A model generated the notes under the pieces. It made no database searches. It saw only the letters and a program-made list of their open reading frames with translations, and was not told where the DNA came from. From NCBI RefSeq assembly GCF_947500325.1, contig NZ_CANMRQ010000001.1, forward strand, positions 498,001 to 562,000: 64,000 bases of DNA. The letters run 5' to 3'. Source of the stretch: an uncultured Lacinutrix sp. (GTDB taxonomy: Bacteria; Bacteroidota; Bacteroidia; Flavobacteriales; Flavobacteriaceae). Position 1 is the stretch's first letter; each line of letters starts with the position of its first letter. Both the position numbers and the translations under genes were made by a program. Positions 6,751-15,482 of the stretch are shown piece after piece.

Positions 6751-8862
6751 ATGCATCGAACCATCATACTAATTTCAGTAGTTTTCCTTTTCTCATTTAG
6801 TTGCAACTCTCAAAACAATGATTTTCAAGATGTTATGAAAGAGTTTGTGCAAGTTTATAAAGAGTTGCATTTACCGGATTTTAAAATTGATTATAAAGAG
6901 AATCTTAAAAGTATACAGAGTTTAAGTCTTGTTCAAAAACAAGAAGAGGCTTTTTTAAAATTAGCCGATAAAATTAAAGGAATAGATCGTTACAGTTTAT
7001 CAAAAAAAGATCGTATTTCGTTTGAGCTCATGAGGTATCAAATTAATCTAAATGTAGAACGCATTTATCTTGAAAAAAGATGGCTAAAAGATCCTTCTGT
7101 GCCAATTCCCGAGAATGGTGTTTACGATATTTCTATAGGTAAAGATTGGTATCGCTATTTGTTACATTATTGGGTAGATAGAGAAGCTAGCCCAGAAAAA
7201 CTGTTCGAGTTTGGGGAATTAGAAGTGGAAAAAATCAAAAATAAAATTAGTGCCATTCAACAAAAATCGGGTTTAGATGAGGTAGAGTTTAATAAACATA
7301 TAAATACATCTAATTTCTTTTATAAAGATCCTGAGGACATACAAGCGGCTTTTAAAGCGAAAAAGGAACAGGTCTCTAAAATATTACCCACTTATTTTCC
7401 TTTTATGAAAAACCTTCCTGCTCATACTATTAAAAGATATACTGAAGAAAGTGACATTCAAACACCAGCTTTTTACAGAGCATACGAGAAGACTTTTTAC
7501 TATAACTATTTCAATCGCCCTTTTAATAAAAGACAAATTGCTTGGATCTATCTTCATGAAGCCAATCCAGGACATCATTACCAAATTCAACTTAAAAAAA
7601 CGTTAGAAAGATCCCCAATTCAAGAGCTGTTTAATTATTCTGGTTACCGTGAAGGCTGGGCTGCTTATATAGAAGAATTAGGAACTGAAATTGGTGCCTA
7701 TGAAAATATTTATGATGAATTAGGCAAATGGGAATGGGATTTAATTAGATCGGTAAGAGTCGTCCTTGATATAGGTATGAATTATTATGGCTGGAATAAT
7801 GATCGCGCTATGGAATATTGGAAAAAACATATTAAAGATCAGGATGACATTGCAAAACGAGAAATAAAACGAATGAGAAACTGGCCTGCTCAAGTAATTA
7901 CTTATAAATATGGAGCAGATAAAATACTAAAATGGAGAACTTTGTTAGAAAAAAAACCAAACTTTAATCTAAAGGAATTCCATAGATTAGTTTTAGAAAA
8001 TGGAGACATTCCTTTTTCTGTGTTAGAACCTTTTATTTTGAGTGATGGACTAACAGTAATAAACAATATTTCTTATGTTAACAAAGAAAACATAGAAGTA
8101 GATTCTTTGCAAAGACTCAATTTAGTACTTCCAAAAAATAAAATAAAGCCTCCGTTATTACTTTGGATTGGTAGTGGTGCATGGGCATTAGTAGATAGAC
8201 ATCGAGAAATGAACTTTGTGAAAAGAATAGCCCGTGAAGATATAGCAGTTGCTTCAGTTGGTCATAGATTAAGTTCAGCAGTTTTTCAAAACCCTTTAAG
8301 AACTACTGGTGTAAAACATCCTGAACATATAAAAGATATTGCTACTGCTTTTCGATGGTTATACGATCATGCAGATGAGTATGGTTACGACAAGGAAAGA
8401 ATATATGTTGGAGGTTACTCTTCTGGAGCACATTTAGCAGCATTACTTAGCTTAGATAATCGTTATTTGCAAAATGTTGGGCTAGATAAATCTAACATAA
8501 AAGGCGTAATTCCTATTAGCGGTACATATGATATACCTGATTACAAAAATGCATTCGCTAATGGTTCTCGTCCTGAATTGGTAGAGCAACATGTAAATGC
8601 TGTATTTGGTGACACCGAAGCAGAACATTTGAATGCTTCTCCAACAACTTTTATTAATGAAATGTCGGTTCCCATGCTTTTAATTTCTGATTCAAATATG
8701 ATTGGATATACTAATGTATTTGAGGAAAAAATTATAGAAACCGAATTTCAAGCGGTCACTTTTTTATACATAAGAAATAAAAATCATCGTGAATTATATG
8801 ATGACATTGCTAATGGAGCTGAAAGCAGTTGTCGAAATTTTATTGTTGATTTTATTAAATAA
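6751..8862 (+). CDS. DUF885 peptidase-like domain fused to alpha/beta hydrolase, lipoprotein
   Basis: This 703-residue protein has a lipoprotein signal with Cys18 (FSFSC). Residues about 25-430 form a DUF885 domain with the metal-binding-like motif HEANPGHH (His269, Glu270, His275/276), the GYREGWAAYIEELGTE signature and the usual C-terminal helices. DUF885 proteins resemble zinc metallopeptidases. Residues about 440-703 form an alpha/beta hydrolase: an oxyanion region near LLLWIGSGAW, the nucleophile motif G-Y-S-S-G with Ser557 at 555-559, and a likely catalytic His in NKNHRELYDD. This suggests a membrane-anchored enzyme with two hydrolytic activities, for example peptidase plus esterase or peptidase. 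The reading frame is continuous, so the fusion is not a frameshift artefact on present evidence. Substrate unknown. Confidence 0.82.
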   Translation: MHRTIILISVVFLFSFSCNSQNNDFQDVMKEFVQVYKELHLPDFKIDYKENLKSIQSLSLVQKQEEAFLKLADKIKGIDRYSLSKKDRISFELMRYQINLNVERIYLEKRWLKDPSVPIPENGVYDISIGKDWYRYLLHYWVDREASPEKLFEFGELEVEKIKNKISAIQQKSGLDEVEFNKHINTSNFFYKDPEDIQAAFKAKKEQVSKILPTYFPFMKNLPAHTIKRYTEESDIQTPAFYRAYEKTFYYNYFNRPFNKRQIAWIYLHEANPGHHYQIQLKKTLERSPIQELFNYSGYREGWAAYIEELGTEIGAYENIYDELGKWEWDLIRSVRVVLDIGMNYYGWNNDRAMEYWKKHIKDQDDIAKREIKRMRNWPAQVITYKYGADKILKWRTLLEKKPNFNLKEFHRLVLENGDIPFSVLEPFILSDGLTVINNISYVNKENIEVDSLQRLNLVLPKNKIKPPLLLWIGSGAWALVDRHREMNFVKRIAREDIAVASVGHRLSSAVFQNPLRTTGVKHPEHIKDIATAFRWLYDHADEYGYDKERIYVGGYSSGAHLAALLSLDNRYLQNVGLDKSNIKGVIPISGTYDIPDYKNAFANGSRPELVEQHVNAVFGDTEAEHLNASPTTFINEMSVPMLLISDSNMIGYTNVFEEKIIETEFQAVTFLYIRNKNHRELYDDIANGAESSCRNFIVDFIK

Positions 8863-8907
8863 GTAGCCCATTGAATGAGAGATAGAATAAAGCTAAAAAG
8901 AAACTAA

Positions 8908-9693
8908 ATGAATATTAAAACTATAACAATAATTTGGTTACTATTTCTAAGTTCAGAAATAATAAATGCTCAAAATAAATTACTTGAACCCATACTTCTA
9001 GATAAATCTACATTATCAGGAGTTGGCTTAAAAAAAGTAAACTTAAAAGATGAACCAGAAAAAGATTTTTATCAAAAACAATTATATAAAGGAGAAGATA
9101 TAAGTGTGTATGTTGTTTCTACTGAAACGTGGAACAATAATTTTAAAAATTTTTGGTTTGATGAGTTTATATATATGTATCATGGAGAGGCAGTAATCAA
9201 ACCGAAAAAAGGGAAAGTTCAGTTATTTCATTCAAATGATTATTTTTTTGCCCCTAAAGGTTATACTGGTGAATGGGAAATAAAGGCAGGAAACAATCTT
9301 CATTATGAGTTGTCTGTAATTACAACAAAAAGAGCAGATTCATCTTTTATATCAGAAAATTTAGAACACAAGTTATTCAAAAAATCTACGCTTTCTGGTG
9401 CACATATTAAATTAGATAATGACGGGAAATATATAGAAACCCTAAGAAAAGGTATAGAGTTAACAGTGAGCTTAAAAGCAGAAAAACCTTCTCAATGGAA
9501 AATAAAACAAGCAAAAGAAATGTTAATCCAAATATTATCAGGTCAAGTAACTATAAAAAACCTAGAGGGAATTGAAAAGACTTTTTATAGTGGCGATTTT
9601 TTTATTATACCCAAAGACCTCAGTGGAAATTGGAAAAGTGAAGGGCATGGACTTGTTAAATATTTAGCTATTGAAAAAACTTTAATAGAATAA
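8908..9693 (+). CDS. Exported double-cupin protein
   Basis: This 261-residue protein has a signal peptide ending near INAQ. Two cupin-like halves are seen: residues about 85-150 (EFIYMYHGEAVIKPKKGKVQLFHSNDYFFAPKG) and about 195-255 (MLIQILSGQVTIKNLEGIEKTFYSGDFFIIPKD), each with the hairpin-glycine-FxxP arrangement of the fold. Metal-binding His residues are few, so an enzyme role is uncertain. A ligand-binding role is equally possible. It starts 45 bp after the DUF885-hydrolase gene on the same strand, so the two and the AraC regulator form a likely operon. A hairpin terminator follows at 9731. Confidence 0.75.
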   Translation: MNIKTITIIWLLFLSSEIINAQNKLLEPILLDKSTLSGVGLKKVNLKDEPEKDFYQKQLYKGEDISVYVVSTETWNNNFKNFWFDEFIYMYHGEAVIKPKKGKVQLFHSNDYFFAPKGYTGEWEIKAGNNLHYELSVITTKRADSSFISENLEHKLFKKSTLSGAHIKLDNDGKYIETLRKGIELTVSLKAEKPSQWKIKQAKEMLIQILSGQVTIKNLEGIEKTFYSGDFFIIPKDLSGNWKSEGHGLVKYLAIEKTLIE

Positions 9694-9730
9694 CCTAAAT
9701 TAATCACTATCGTTAATTCATACTATAATA

Positions 9731-9760
9731 CAAACGGATTAAAATCTTTTAACCCGTTTG
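9731..9760. terminator. Terminator between convergent cupin and peptide genes
   Basis: A 14-bp inverted repeat with one mismatch pairs CAAACGG-a-TTAAAA with TTTTAA-c-CCGTTTG around a 2-base centre. It lies 38 bp after the cupin stop and just beyond the stop of the small minus-strand peptide gene. Confidence 0.65.
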
Positions 9761-9772
9761 ATTAATTGATAC

Positions 9773-9919
9773 TTATTGTCCGTGTGTGTATGTATATACA
9801 AAATCTCCGTCTATTCTATAAATAGGATCTAGTTCTGCACTACCTCCATTAATTTTACTAATTGTTTTATTAGATAAAATAGCTTTTTCTTTAAAATTCT
9901 TTAATAACGATTTGCTCAT
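9773..9919 (-). CDS. Small GG-leader peptide (48 residues), bacteriocin-like precursor
   Basis: A 48-codon minus-strand frame starts at ATG 9919 and ends at TAA 9773. Its first part (SNKTISKINGG at residues 16-26) resembles double-glycine leaders and the SISKLNSING segment of the peptide at 999-1190. The segment after GG has 22 residues (SAELDPIYR... ending in YTYTHGQ), is rich in Tyr/Thr and contains no Cys. An A-rich stretch precedes the ATG. No dedicated exporter or modifying enzyme is near. It could be a peptide signal, bacteriocin or modified natural product. Coding status rests on leader similarity alone. Confidence 0.55.
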   Translation of the reverse strand: MSKSLLKNFKEKAILSNKTISKINGGSAELDPIYRIDGDFVYTYTHGQ

Positions 9920-10080
9920 GGTTTATTTTTTATGTGTTGTCTACTCTATTAGCTTTTCGACTTCCGCTTTACTTTATAAAAGTAGCCAGTTATACAGGGA
10001 TAATTTTTGAAAACTTTTTGAAATGATGGTCTCAACTTCTAAAAAGCTAGATTAATAAATTTAATACTGTAGATAAACTA

Positions 10081-10108
10081 AAAAAGGCCCACATAAGTGA
10101 GCCTTTTT
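10081..10108 (-). terminator. Terminator downstream of the LytTR regulator region
   Basis: AAAAAGGC pairs with GCCTTTTT, with an inner CAC/GTG pairing and an ATAA loop. It can work on either strand. It lies about 214 bases past the stop of the response regulator gene on that gene's strand, and no plus-strand gene precedes it closely. Confidence 0.7.
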
Positions 10109-10232
10109 CCGCTATTAATCAATAAGTTTAGTAACTAGATTAAGGAAATCATAGCACTAACTAAACTTAGAAATGAGTAACCAGCTCATTTCAATTACAA
10201 ATGTAGTTGAATACCAGTGTTTTGCGATATGA

Positions 10233-10267
10233 TGTGTAATAAATGGTGCCTTTTGTGTAATAGGTGG
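10233..10267. promoter_or_regulatory. Direct repeats spaced 21 bp, LytTR-type site candidate
   Basis: TGTGTAATAAATGG (10233) and TGTGTAATAGGTGG (10254) are direct repeats spaced 21 bp, which is the spacing typical of LytTR DNA-binding sites. They lie just beyond the 3' end of a LytTR response regulator gene. A related GTGTAATAATCGG occurs once at 14338 upstream of the partner kinase. Binding is inferred. Confidence 0.4.
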
Positions 10268-10321
10268 CTTTAAGAGAACTTGATAATGAAAAAATGTAGT
10301 AGTTTGCTTGTTAAAAATAGC

Positions 10322-11083
10322 TTATTTTATTTTAAGAAACCGGTGTAATTGGTCTTGTCTTCTTTTGGCTATTGGTAGCTGTTCACTATTCTCCATAACA
10401 CAATAGTTTCCTCCAGATTTATTAATGCTTAAAACTTTAGTAAGGTTAATAAGATAGCTATTATGTATTCTAAAAAAGGTATTAGCATCTAACATTGTTT
10501 CGTATTCTCCAAGGTTTTTAGTAGCAACTATTTGCTTGTTACCTTTAAGATTGAAAATAGAATAGCGCCCTTCAGATTTGATATAAATAATGTCTTCTAT
10601 TTTAACAAAATCTATTTTGTCTTTAGAAGGAATTGCTATTAAATTTAGAGGTAAATTATTATTGGTAACTGTTCTGTATAAGTTTTGTACTTGATGTCTT
10701 TCTGTAAATTTATGATGGCTAATATCTAAGCAAGCCTTTTCTACAGCTTTAATAAGTTGATCTATTTCTATTGGTTTTAAAATATAATCAACAGCATTAT
10801 ATTTAAAAGCTTTAATAGCAAATTCATCGAATGCAGTAACAAATATTATTTTTGTTTCGTTAAAAGTAACTTCTTCTAGTAAATCGAATCCTGTACCTTG
10901 ATCAAGCATGATGTCTAAAAACAAAAGTTCAGGCTTAAGTTCGTTAACTAAAGACACGCCTTCACTCTTTGTTGTGGCTTTTCCAATAATATTTATATCT
11001 GGACAGTATTGAGTTAAAAAATGGACTAGTAAGTCTACATTATTTACTTCGTCATCCACAATTATGGCATTTACTTTTGTCAT
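10322..11083 (-). CDS. LytTR family response regulator
   Basis: This 253-residue protein has a receiver domain (residues 1-120: VDDEVNN acidic pocket, phospho-accepting Asp in LLFLDIMLD, conserved Lys in DYILKP) and a C-terminal LytTR DNA-binding domain (about 150-253: IEDIIYIKSEGRYSIF, then FFRIHNSYLINL). Phosphorylation by a LytS-type kinase normally switches binding to paired 9-bp sites 21-22 bp apart. The kinase gene lies immediately upstream on the same strand with a 43-bp gap, so the two form a two-component pair. Target genes are unknown, but the 21-bp repeat pair at 10233-10267 is a nearby candidate site. Confidence 0.95.
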   Translation of the reverse strand: MTKVNAIIVDDEVNNVDLLVHFLTQYCPDINIIGKATTKSEGVSLVNELKPELLFLDIMLDQGTGFDLLEEVTFNETKIIFVTAFDEFAIKAFKYNAVDYILKPIEIDQLIKAVEKACLDISHHKFTERHQVQNLYRTVTNNNLPLNLIAIPSKDKIDFVKIEDIIYIKSEGRYSIFNLKGNKQIVATKNLGEYETMLDANTFFRIHNSYLINLTKVLSINKSGGNYCVMENSEQLPIAKRRQDQLHRFLKIK

Positions 11084-11126
11084 AGCGAAAACTTAAGGGG
11101 TTGACTCTAAGTTAAGTAAATTTATT

Positions 11127-14100
11127 TTAAGTAGTGATTTTTTCTAAAGATTTATTAGTTAACGGAATCCTTAAAATAGCTTTGGTTCCTATTGCATTTC
11201 CATTAATGTCCACAAGGTCAATTATTTCCCTGCTAATTTTTTCGTTCATTATTGTATTAGAAATAGAAATACGCTCATTCATTATATGTGTTGCCCATGA
11301 TTTGTGTTTGCTATCTCTTTTTGCTTTTAGCTCTTGTGCTTTTTTACGGCCAATACCATTATCAATAACTTCTCCAATAAGAAAGTTATCTTGTTTTTTA
11401 AAATTGATAGTCAGTTTTAAATCTTCTTTCATAGGTGTTAACCCATGGATTAAGGCATTCTCAATTATAGGTTGAAATAGCATACACGGTATACAATGAT
11501 CACTTACATTTAAATTGCTGTCAATATTTAATTTAATATCAATACGATTATTAAGCCTTAAGTTTTCTAATTCTAAATACGATTTTAAATATTCAATTTC
11601 ATCTTTTAAAGGAATATACTCTGTATTACTCATGTCCAAAGTAATGCGTAGCAGTCTCGAAAAGGCGCTAAAGTATTTATTAGCTTCTCGTTCTCCTTTT
11701 AATATCATGACGCTTTGCATACCATTAAGTGTATTAAAAATGAAATGAGGATTCATTTGAGCACGCATAGCTTTAGCTTCTAATTGGAGTATTTTGTTTT
11801 TTTGCTCGTATTGAATTTTTAATCGTTTTCTCTTTCTATTATTTTTAATTGTAAAGAAAAGAATTAGTGCTAAAAAATTGAGAGCAATAAACCAATATTG
11901 TTTATAGAATATTTGTTTAATAACTATCTCAAAATTAAGCGTATTAGTTTCATTTCCATTAGATGAAAATCCGCGAACTTCTAAGTTATAATCACCTGGA
12001 TTTAAGCCTCTAAATTGAAGTGTGCTATAATTACCTAGATTAATCCATTCATTAGAATTCTCTTTAATGCGATATTGATATATGTTTTTGTCGGGATTTA
12101 ATATATCATTAATTGCAAATTTAAGCGTAAGATAGTTTTGTTGGTTAGGAATAATAAATTTTGATACTGTATCTCCTACAGCAACTACTGTTTTGTTGGC
12201 TTTTATGTCTTTATCATATAATTCGTATTCTGCTAAAAATATAGTGTGCTTTTCTTGATTTATTTTAGCAATGTTTTTAGGGCTAAAACTATTCACCCCA
12301 TTTAAACTTCCAAAATAGAGGTCTCCATTAGAACATTTAAAGGCAGATTTTATATTAAATTCATTATGTGTTAAACCATCTTTTTTATAGAAAGACTGAA
12401 TAACATCTGTTGTTTTATTTAATCTAATTAACCCATAATAAGTTCCTATCCATAAATTTTCATTTTCTTCAATTATTGAAGCTATATTATGATTTAGTAA
12501 CCCCGAATTTATTGTGTAATTCTTATACGAATAATCTACCGGATTCACTTTTTGTAAACCATTATCCGTGCCTAACCATATAATGTTTTCACTATCTTCA
12601 TGAATAACTTTAACGGTATTGTCTATTAAGGGAAACTGTTCATTGTCTTTATTAAAAGATATGGCTTTGCCAGTTTTTGTATTGACTCTAACTAGCGCAT
12701 GTTCTCCATCAGTTGAAATCCATAAGTTAGATTTATCGCGATTTTGATAAAGAACTTTTATTTGAGTTTGATCAAGATTAATGGTCTCGCTTAAATTACT
12801 AACATTTTTGAATGTTTTAGTATGTAAATCAAATTCATAAAGACCAATAGACGTTGCTAATAAAAATGTTGCATCTTTTATTGGTAATAAATCAAGAATA
12901 TTAATCGTTTTAGTAGGGAAATTATATGTAGTAAAACGATCTTCTTTTAAATTGTAATGAACTAAAGTATCGCTATAACCAAAAAACCAATATTCGTTAT
13001 CGTTTGGTTTATAAAAATTATAAGAAAGCGCAGTTACTAGATTATGCTTTTCTTCATCTTTTATATAACTAACTTTCTCAAAAAAACTAGAATCTTTTTT
13101 TTTGTTAAAAATACCATTATAAGTTAAAATCGTTATATCGCCTTGAGCGTTTTCAGTAAGTCCACGACAACTAACGTTTTGCTTTTCTAAATACTTCCTA
13201 AAACCTAATCCGCTATATCTTAAATTACTTATACCATATTCTGTATGTAACCAGAAATAGCCATTTTTGTCATATAGAACATTGTTAATTCTGCGTTTAA
13301 ACGTGAATCTTTCAACCTCACTAAGAGTAAATGTTTTATTTTCTTTTTCTAGCCTAAAACCAACTAGATTATTTTCATCTAAACTTATAAAATTAAGAGT
13401 GTTATAGAAATTTGCACTAATGTTGTTAGGTATAAACTGGGCTTGTTTATACGGTAATTGAATAATTTGTCTGTCTATTTCTGCTAAATATTTATAAAAG
13501 TATTGTTCTCCATTAAAGTTATAGTACCCAGATTCGTTTTTGGCAAGTACAGAACCATTAGGAATGAGTATTGTAGACGTATTTTCTTTAATTCCAAAGG
13601 CTTTATTTGTATCAAACATAAAATAGCTTAAACCATCAATTATATGGTACCACTTATTATTTTGAACAACAATAAAGGAGTCGTCTTTAAGAATTTCAAC
13701 AATCTCCATTTTAGATATTGGAGTCCGTAATTTTTCTTTACTAGTGTATTTGCTTTTAAGAAGTTTAGTGTAGATAAGCTCTGCTTTATTAGTATAGCAG
13801 TATACATAATTCTTATCTGTTCCTAACCATAAATTACCTTTAGAATCTTCTTTTACAGAGGTGAAATTAACAGTTAAGTTAGACTCTGGATAATTAGTGC
13901 TAATCCATTTAGACTGTTTAGTTTTTAAGTCTAGAATACTAAAACCACCATCAGTACAGGTTAAAAGTTTGTTTTTTGATGTTTGGGCAAAAGCATTGGT
14001 AGTTAAAATATTTACATCTTTTGGAGTATTGTATTTAAAAAAATAAGAATTTTCACCTCCCATTTCTTTTACTATCCCATTGTATGTAGAGTACCAAAGA

Positions 14101-14267
14101 AACCCATGGTCATCAATAAATAGTTTTTTAGGTAAAAATGTACTATAATTATTGTTGTTTATTTCTATTGTGTTTATCTCATGCTCTTGAGCTATTACTA
14201 AATTAGCATTTATAAGAAAAGCTAAAAAAAGTATAGACTTAGAAATAAAACAGGGTTTAAAAATCAC
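11127..14267 (-). CDS. Two-component-regulator propeller sensor histidine kinase
   Basis: This is a 1046-residue sensor kinase. A signal peptide (ends near VIAQ) is followed by about 700 residues of Reg_prop propeller repeats (KLFIDDHGFLWYSTYNG, VKEDSKGNLWLGTDKNY, IHEDSENIIWLGTDNGL). A Y_Y_Y domain follows (DKNIYQYRIKENSNEWINLG), then one membrane helix near 785-805, a coiled stretch, and a LytS-type His_kinase domain (MNPHFIFNTLNGMQ, the phosphorylated His near residue 840) with an ATPase domain (PIIENALIHG, GEVIDNGIGRKKA). The periplasmic propeller likely senses a polymer or its breakdown product. The start codon is GTG at 14267; an in-frame stop lies three codons upstream and no ATG fits the signal peptide. 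It is paired with the LytTR regulator downstream. Confidence 0.93.
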   Translation of the reverse strand: MIFKPCFISKSILFLAFLINANLVIAQEHEINTIEINNNNYSTFLPKKLFIDDHGFLWYSTYNGIVKEMGGENSYFFKYNTPKDVNILTTNAFAQTSKNKLLTCTDGGFSILDLKTKQSKWISTNYPESNLTVNFTSVKEDSKGNLWLGTDKNYVYCYTNKAELIYTKLLKSKYTSKEKLRTPISKMEIVEILKDDSFIVVQNNKWYHIIDGLSYFMFDTNKAFGIKENTSTILIPNGSVLAKNESGYYNFNGEQYFYKYLAEIDRQIIQLPYKQAQFIPNNISANFYNTLNFISLDENNLVGFRLEKENKTFTLSEVERFTFKRRINNVLYDKNGYFWLHTEYGISNLRYSGLGFRKYLEKQNVSCRGLTENAQGDITILTYNGIFNKKKDSSFFEKVSYIKDEEKHNLVTALSYNFYKPNDNEYWFFGYSDTLVHYNLKEDRFTTYNFPTKTINILDLLPIKDATFLLATSIGLYEFDLHTKTFKNVSNLSETINLDQTQIKVLYQNRDKSNLWISTDGEHALVRVNTKTGKAISFNKDNEQFPLIDNTVKVIHEDSENIIWLGTDNGLQKVNPVDYSYKNYTINSGLLNHNIASIIEENENLWIGTYYGLIRLNKTTDVIQSFYKKDGLTHNEFNIKSAFKCSNGDLYFGSLNGVNSFSPKNIAKINQEKHTIFLAEYELYDKDIKANKTVVAVGDTVSKFIIPNQQNYLTLKFAINDILNPDKNIYQYRIKENSNEWINLGNYSTLQFRGLNPGDYNLEVRGFSSNGNETNTLNFEIVIKQIFYKQYWFIALNFLALILFFTIKNNRKRKRLKIQYEQKNKILQLEAKAMRAQMNPHFIFNTLNGMQSVMILKGEREANKYFSAFSRLLRITLDMSNTEYIPLKDEIEYLKSYLELENLRLNNRIDIKLNIDSNLNVSDHCIPCMLFQPIIENALIHGLTPMKEDLKLTINFKKQDNFLIGEVIDNGIGRKKAQELKAKRDSKHKSWATHIMNERISISNTIMNEKISREIIDLVDINGNAIGTKAILRIPLTNKSLEKITT

Positions 14268-14440
14268 TATAAGCTATGAATTATAGAGTTATTATTGACA
14301 TACAAATTAAACTTTATAATTAATAAAAAAAATTACCGTGTAATAATCGGGTCGAATTTGGTTATAAATGATTTTGTACTTATCTAAAAAGTTTATAGTC
14401 AAATATTACTATTAAAGTTTTAATGAGAGCGACTGTATTT

Positions 14441-15436
14441 TTATTTTTTTAGTATCATATATACTGGAAAATGATCACTATATCCACCTTTATAACGCTT
14501 TCCAACATAGGTTCTATATGGACTTCCTTTATACTTTCCATCAAACTCTTTTAAAAAATCTTCATCAAAAATATTAGCGTCTACATAACGAAGCGTATTT
14601 TTTTTACGTTCAAAAAAATTATGAGTAATTAAAAATTGATCAAACAAATTCCATTTTTGATGGTAACTTGTAGTGCCACGATCATGAGACATTAGTGTTT
14701 GCATAGGGTTAAACAATCCATGGCTTAGTTCTAGAGCCTTAATACTTTTACTGGATGGATCATCGTTAAAATCTCCCATTACAATCACTTTAGCATTTGG
14801 ATCCTTTTCTTTTAATTCTGAGATAACTTCTGTAACTTTTTGAGACGCTTTTAGTCTTTTATATTCGGTTTCTACATCACCACTACGCCTAGAAGGCCAA
14901 TGGTTTACTATTAAGTGAAGTTCTAATCCTTCAAATAAGCCACTAACTAATAAAATATCTCTAGTATAATCCACATCACCATCTTCATCTAATAAATCTA
15001 CAGTAAACGTTTTAGAAAAAGCAACTTTAAATATTGTTTCATCGTAAAGTAATGCCACATCAATTCCGCGTTCATCAGGAGAATCATAGTGAACAAATTT
15101 ATAGTTATACTCTTCTAAATGTTTTGAAGCTACTAGATCTTTTAATACATCTTCATTTTCAACTTCTGCTAATCCAACAATAGCAGGGTGCTTTTTGGTG
15201 TCTTTTTTTCCAATATTAGAAATAGCATAACCTATTTTACGAAGTTTGTTTTTATAACGTTTAATAGTCCAACGTTTTTCAGAAGTTGGAACAAAATCAT
15301 CATCACGTGTTAACTCATCATCATAAATATCAAATAAGTTTTCAATATTATAAAAAGCGATAGCATGTCTTTTTACTTTAGATTTAAAGAGATTTAATTT
15401 CAATACTTTTGGTTTTAATGGAGTTAAAAATAGCAA
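14441..15436 (-). CDS. Endonuclease/exonuclease/phosphatase family protein
   Basis: This 331-residue protein has the EEP fold (DNase I/AP endonuclease/inositol phosphatase superfamily). Catalytic signatures are visible in order: YNIENLFD (Asn), LAEVENEDV (metal-binding Glu), NHWPSRRSGD (His and Asn), MGDFNDDP (Asp/Asn) and YSDHFPVYM (final Asp-His). No signal peptide is evident, so it is likely cytoplasmic. The only available start is TTG (15436 or 15403), because a stop lies two codons upstream and no early ATG exists. It is divergent from hflX with 46 bp between. Whether it cleaves nucleic acid or a phosphoester is not decided by sequence. Confidence 0.85.
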   Translation of the reverse strand: MLFLTPLKPKVLKLNLFKSKVKRHAIAFYNIENLFDIYDDELTRDDDFVPTSEKRWTIKRYKNKLRKIGYAISNIGKKDTKKHPAIVGLAEVENEDVLKDLVASKHLEEYNYKFVHYDSPDERGIDVALLYDETIFKVAFSKTFTVDLLDEDGDVDYTRDILLVSGLFEGLELHLIVNHWPSRRSGDVETEYKRLKASQKVTEVISELKEKDPNAKVIVMGDFNDDPSSKSIKALELSHGLFNPMQTLMSHDRGTTSYHQKWNLFDQFLITHNFFERKKNTLRYVDANIFDEDFLKEFDGKYKGSPYRTYVGKRYKGGYSDHFPVYMILKK

Positions 15437-15458
15437 ATTTTATCTGCTTTCAATTGTT

Positions 15459-15466
15459 TAACTTTG
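15459..15466 (+). promoter_or_regulatory. Candidate -7 promoter element of hflX
   Basis: TAACTTTG matches the Bacteroidota TAnnTTTG -7 consensus and lies 16 bases before the hflX ATG, implying a short 5' leader. A clear -33 TTG was not found. Confidence 0.4.
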
Positions 15467-15482
15467 TGCTTTAAATGTATTT

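Larger units (their letters stand above)
9920..10321. other. Intergenic region between small peptide gene and LytTR regulator
   Basis: This 400-base stretch has no long frame. It holds a terminator-like hairpin at 10081-10108 and two direct repeats at 10233 and 10254. On the minus strand between them are only very short frames (for example a 10-codon frame starting MSWLL near 10189). A short untranslated RNA ending at the hairpin is possible but unproven. Confidence 0.4.

Noticed and set aside
10109-10232. Short frames in the region downstream of the LytTR regulator (e.g. MSWLLISKFS)
   Set aside because: Only about 10 codons and no conservation can be shown, so they are not called as genes.
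11134-11748. Plus-strand frames of 113 and 77 residues
   Set aside because: They are antisense to the histidine kinase domain and low in meaningful composition.
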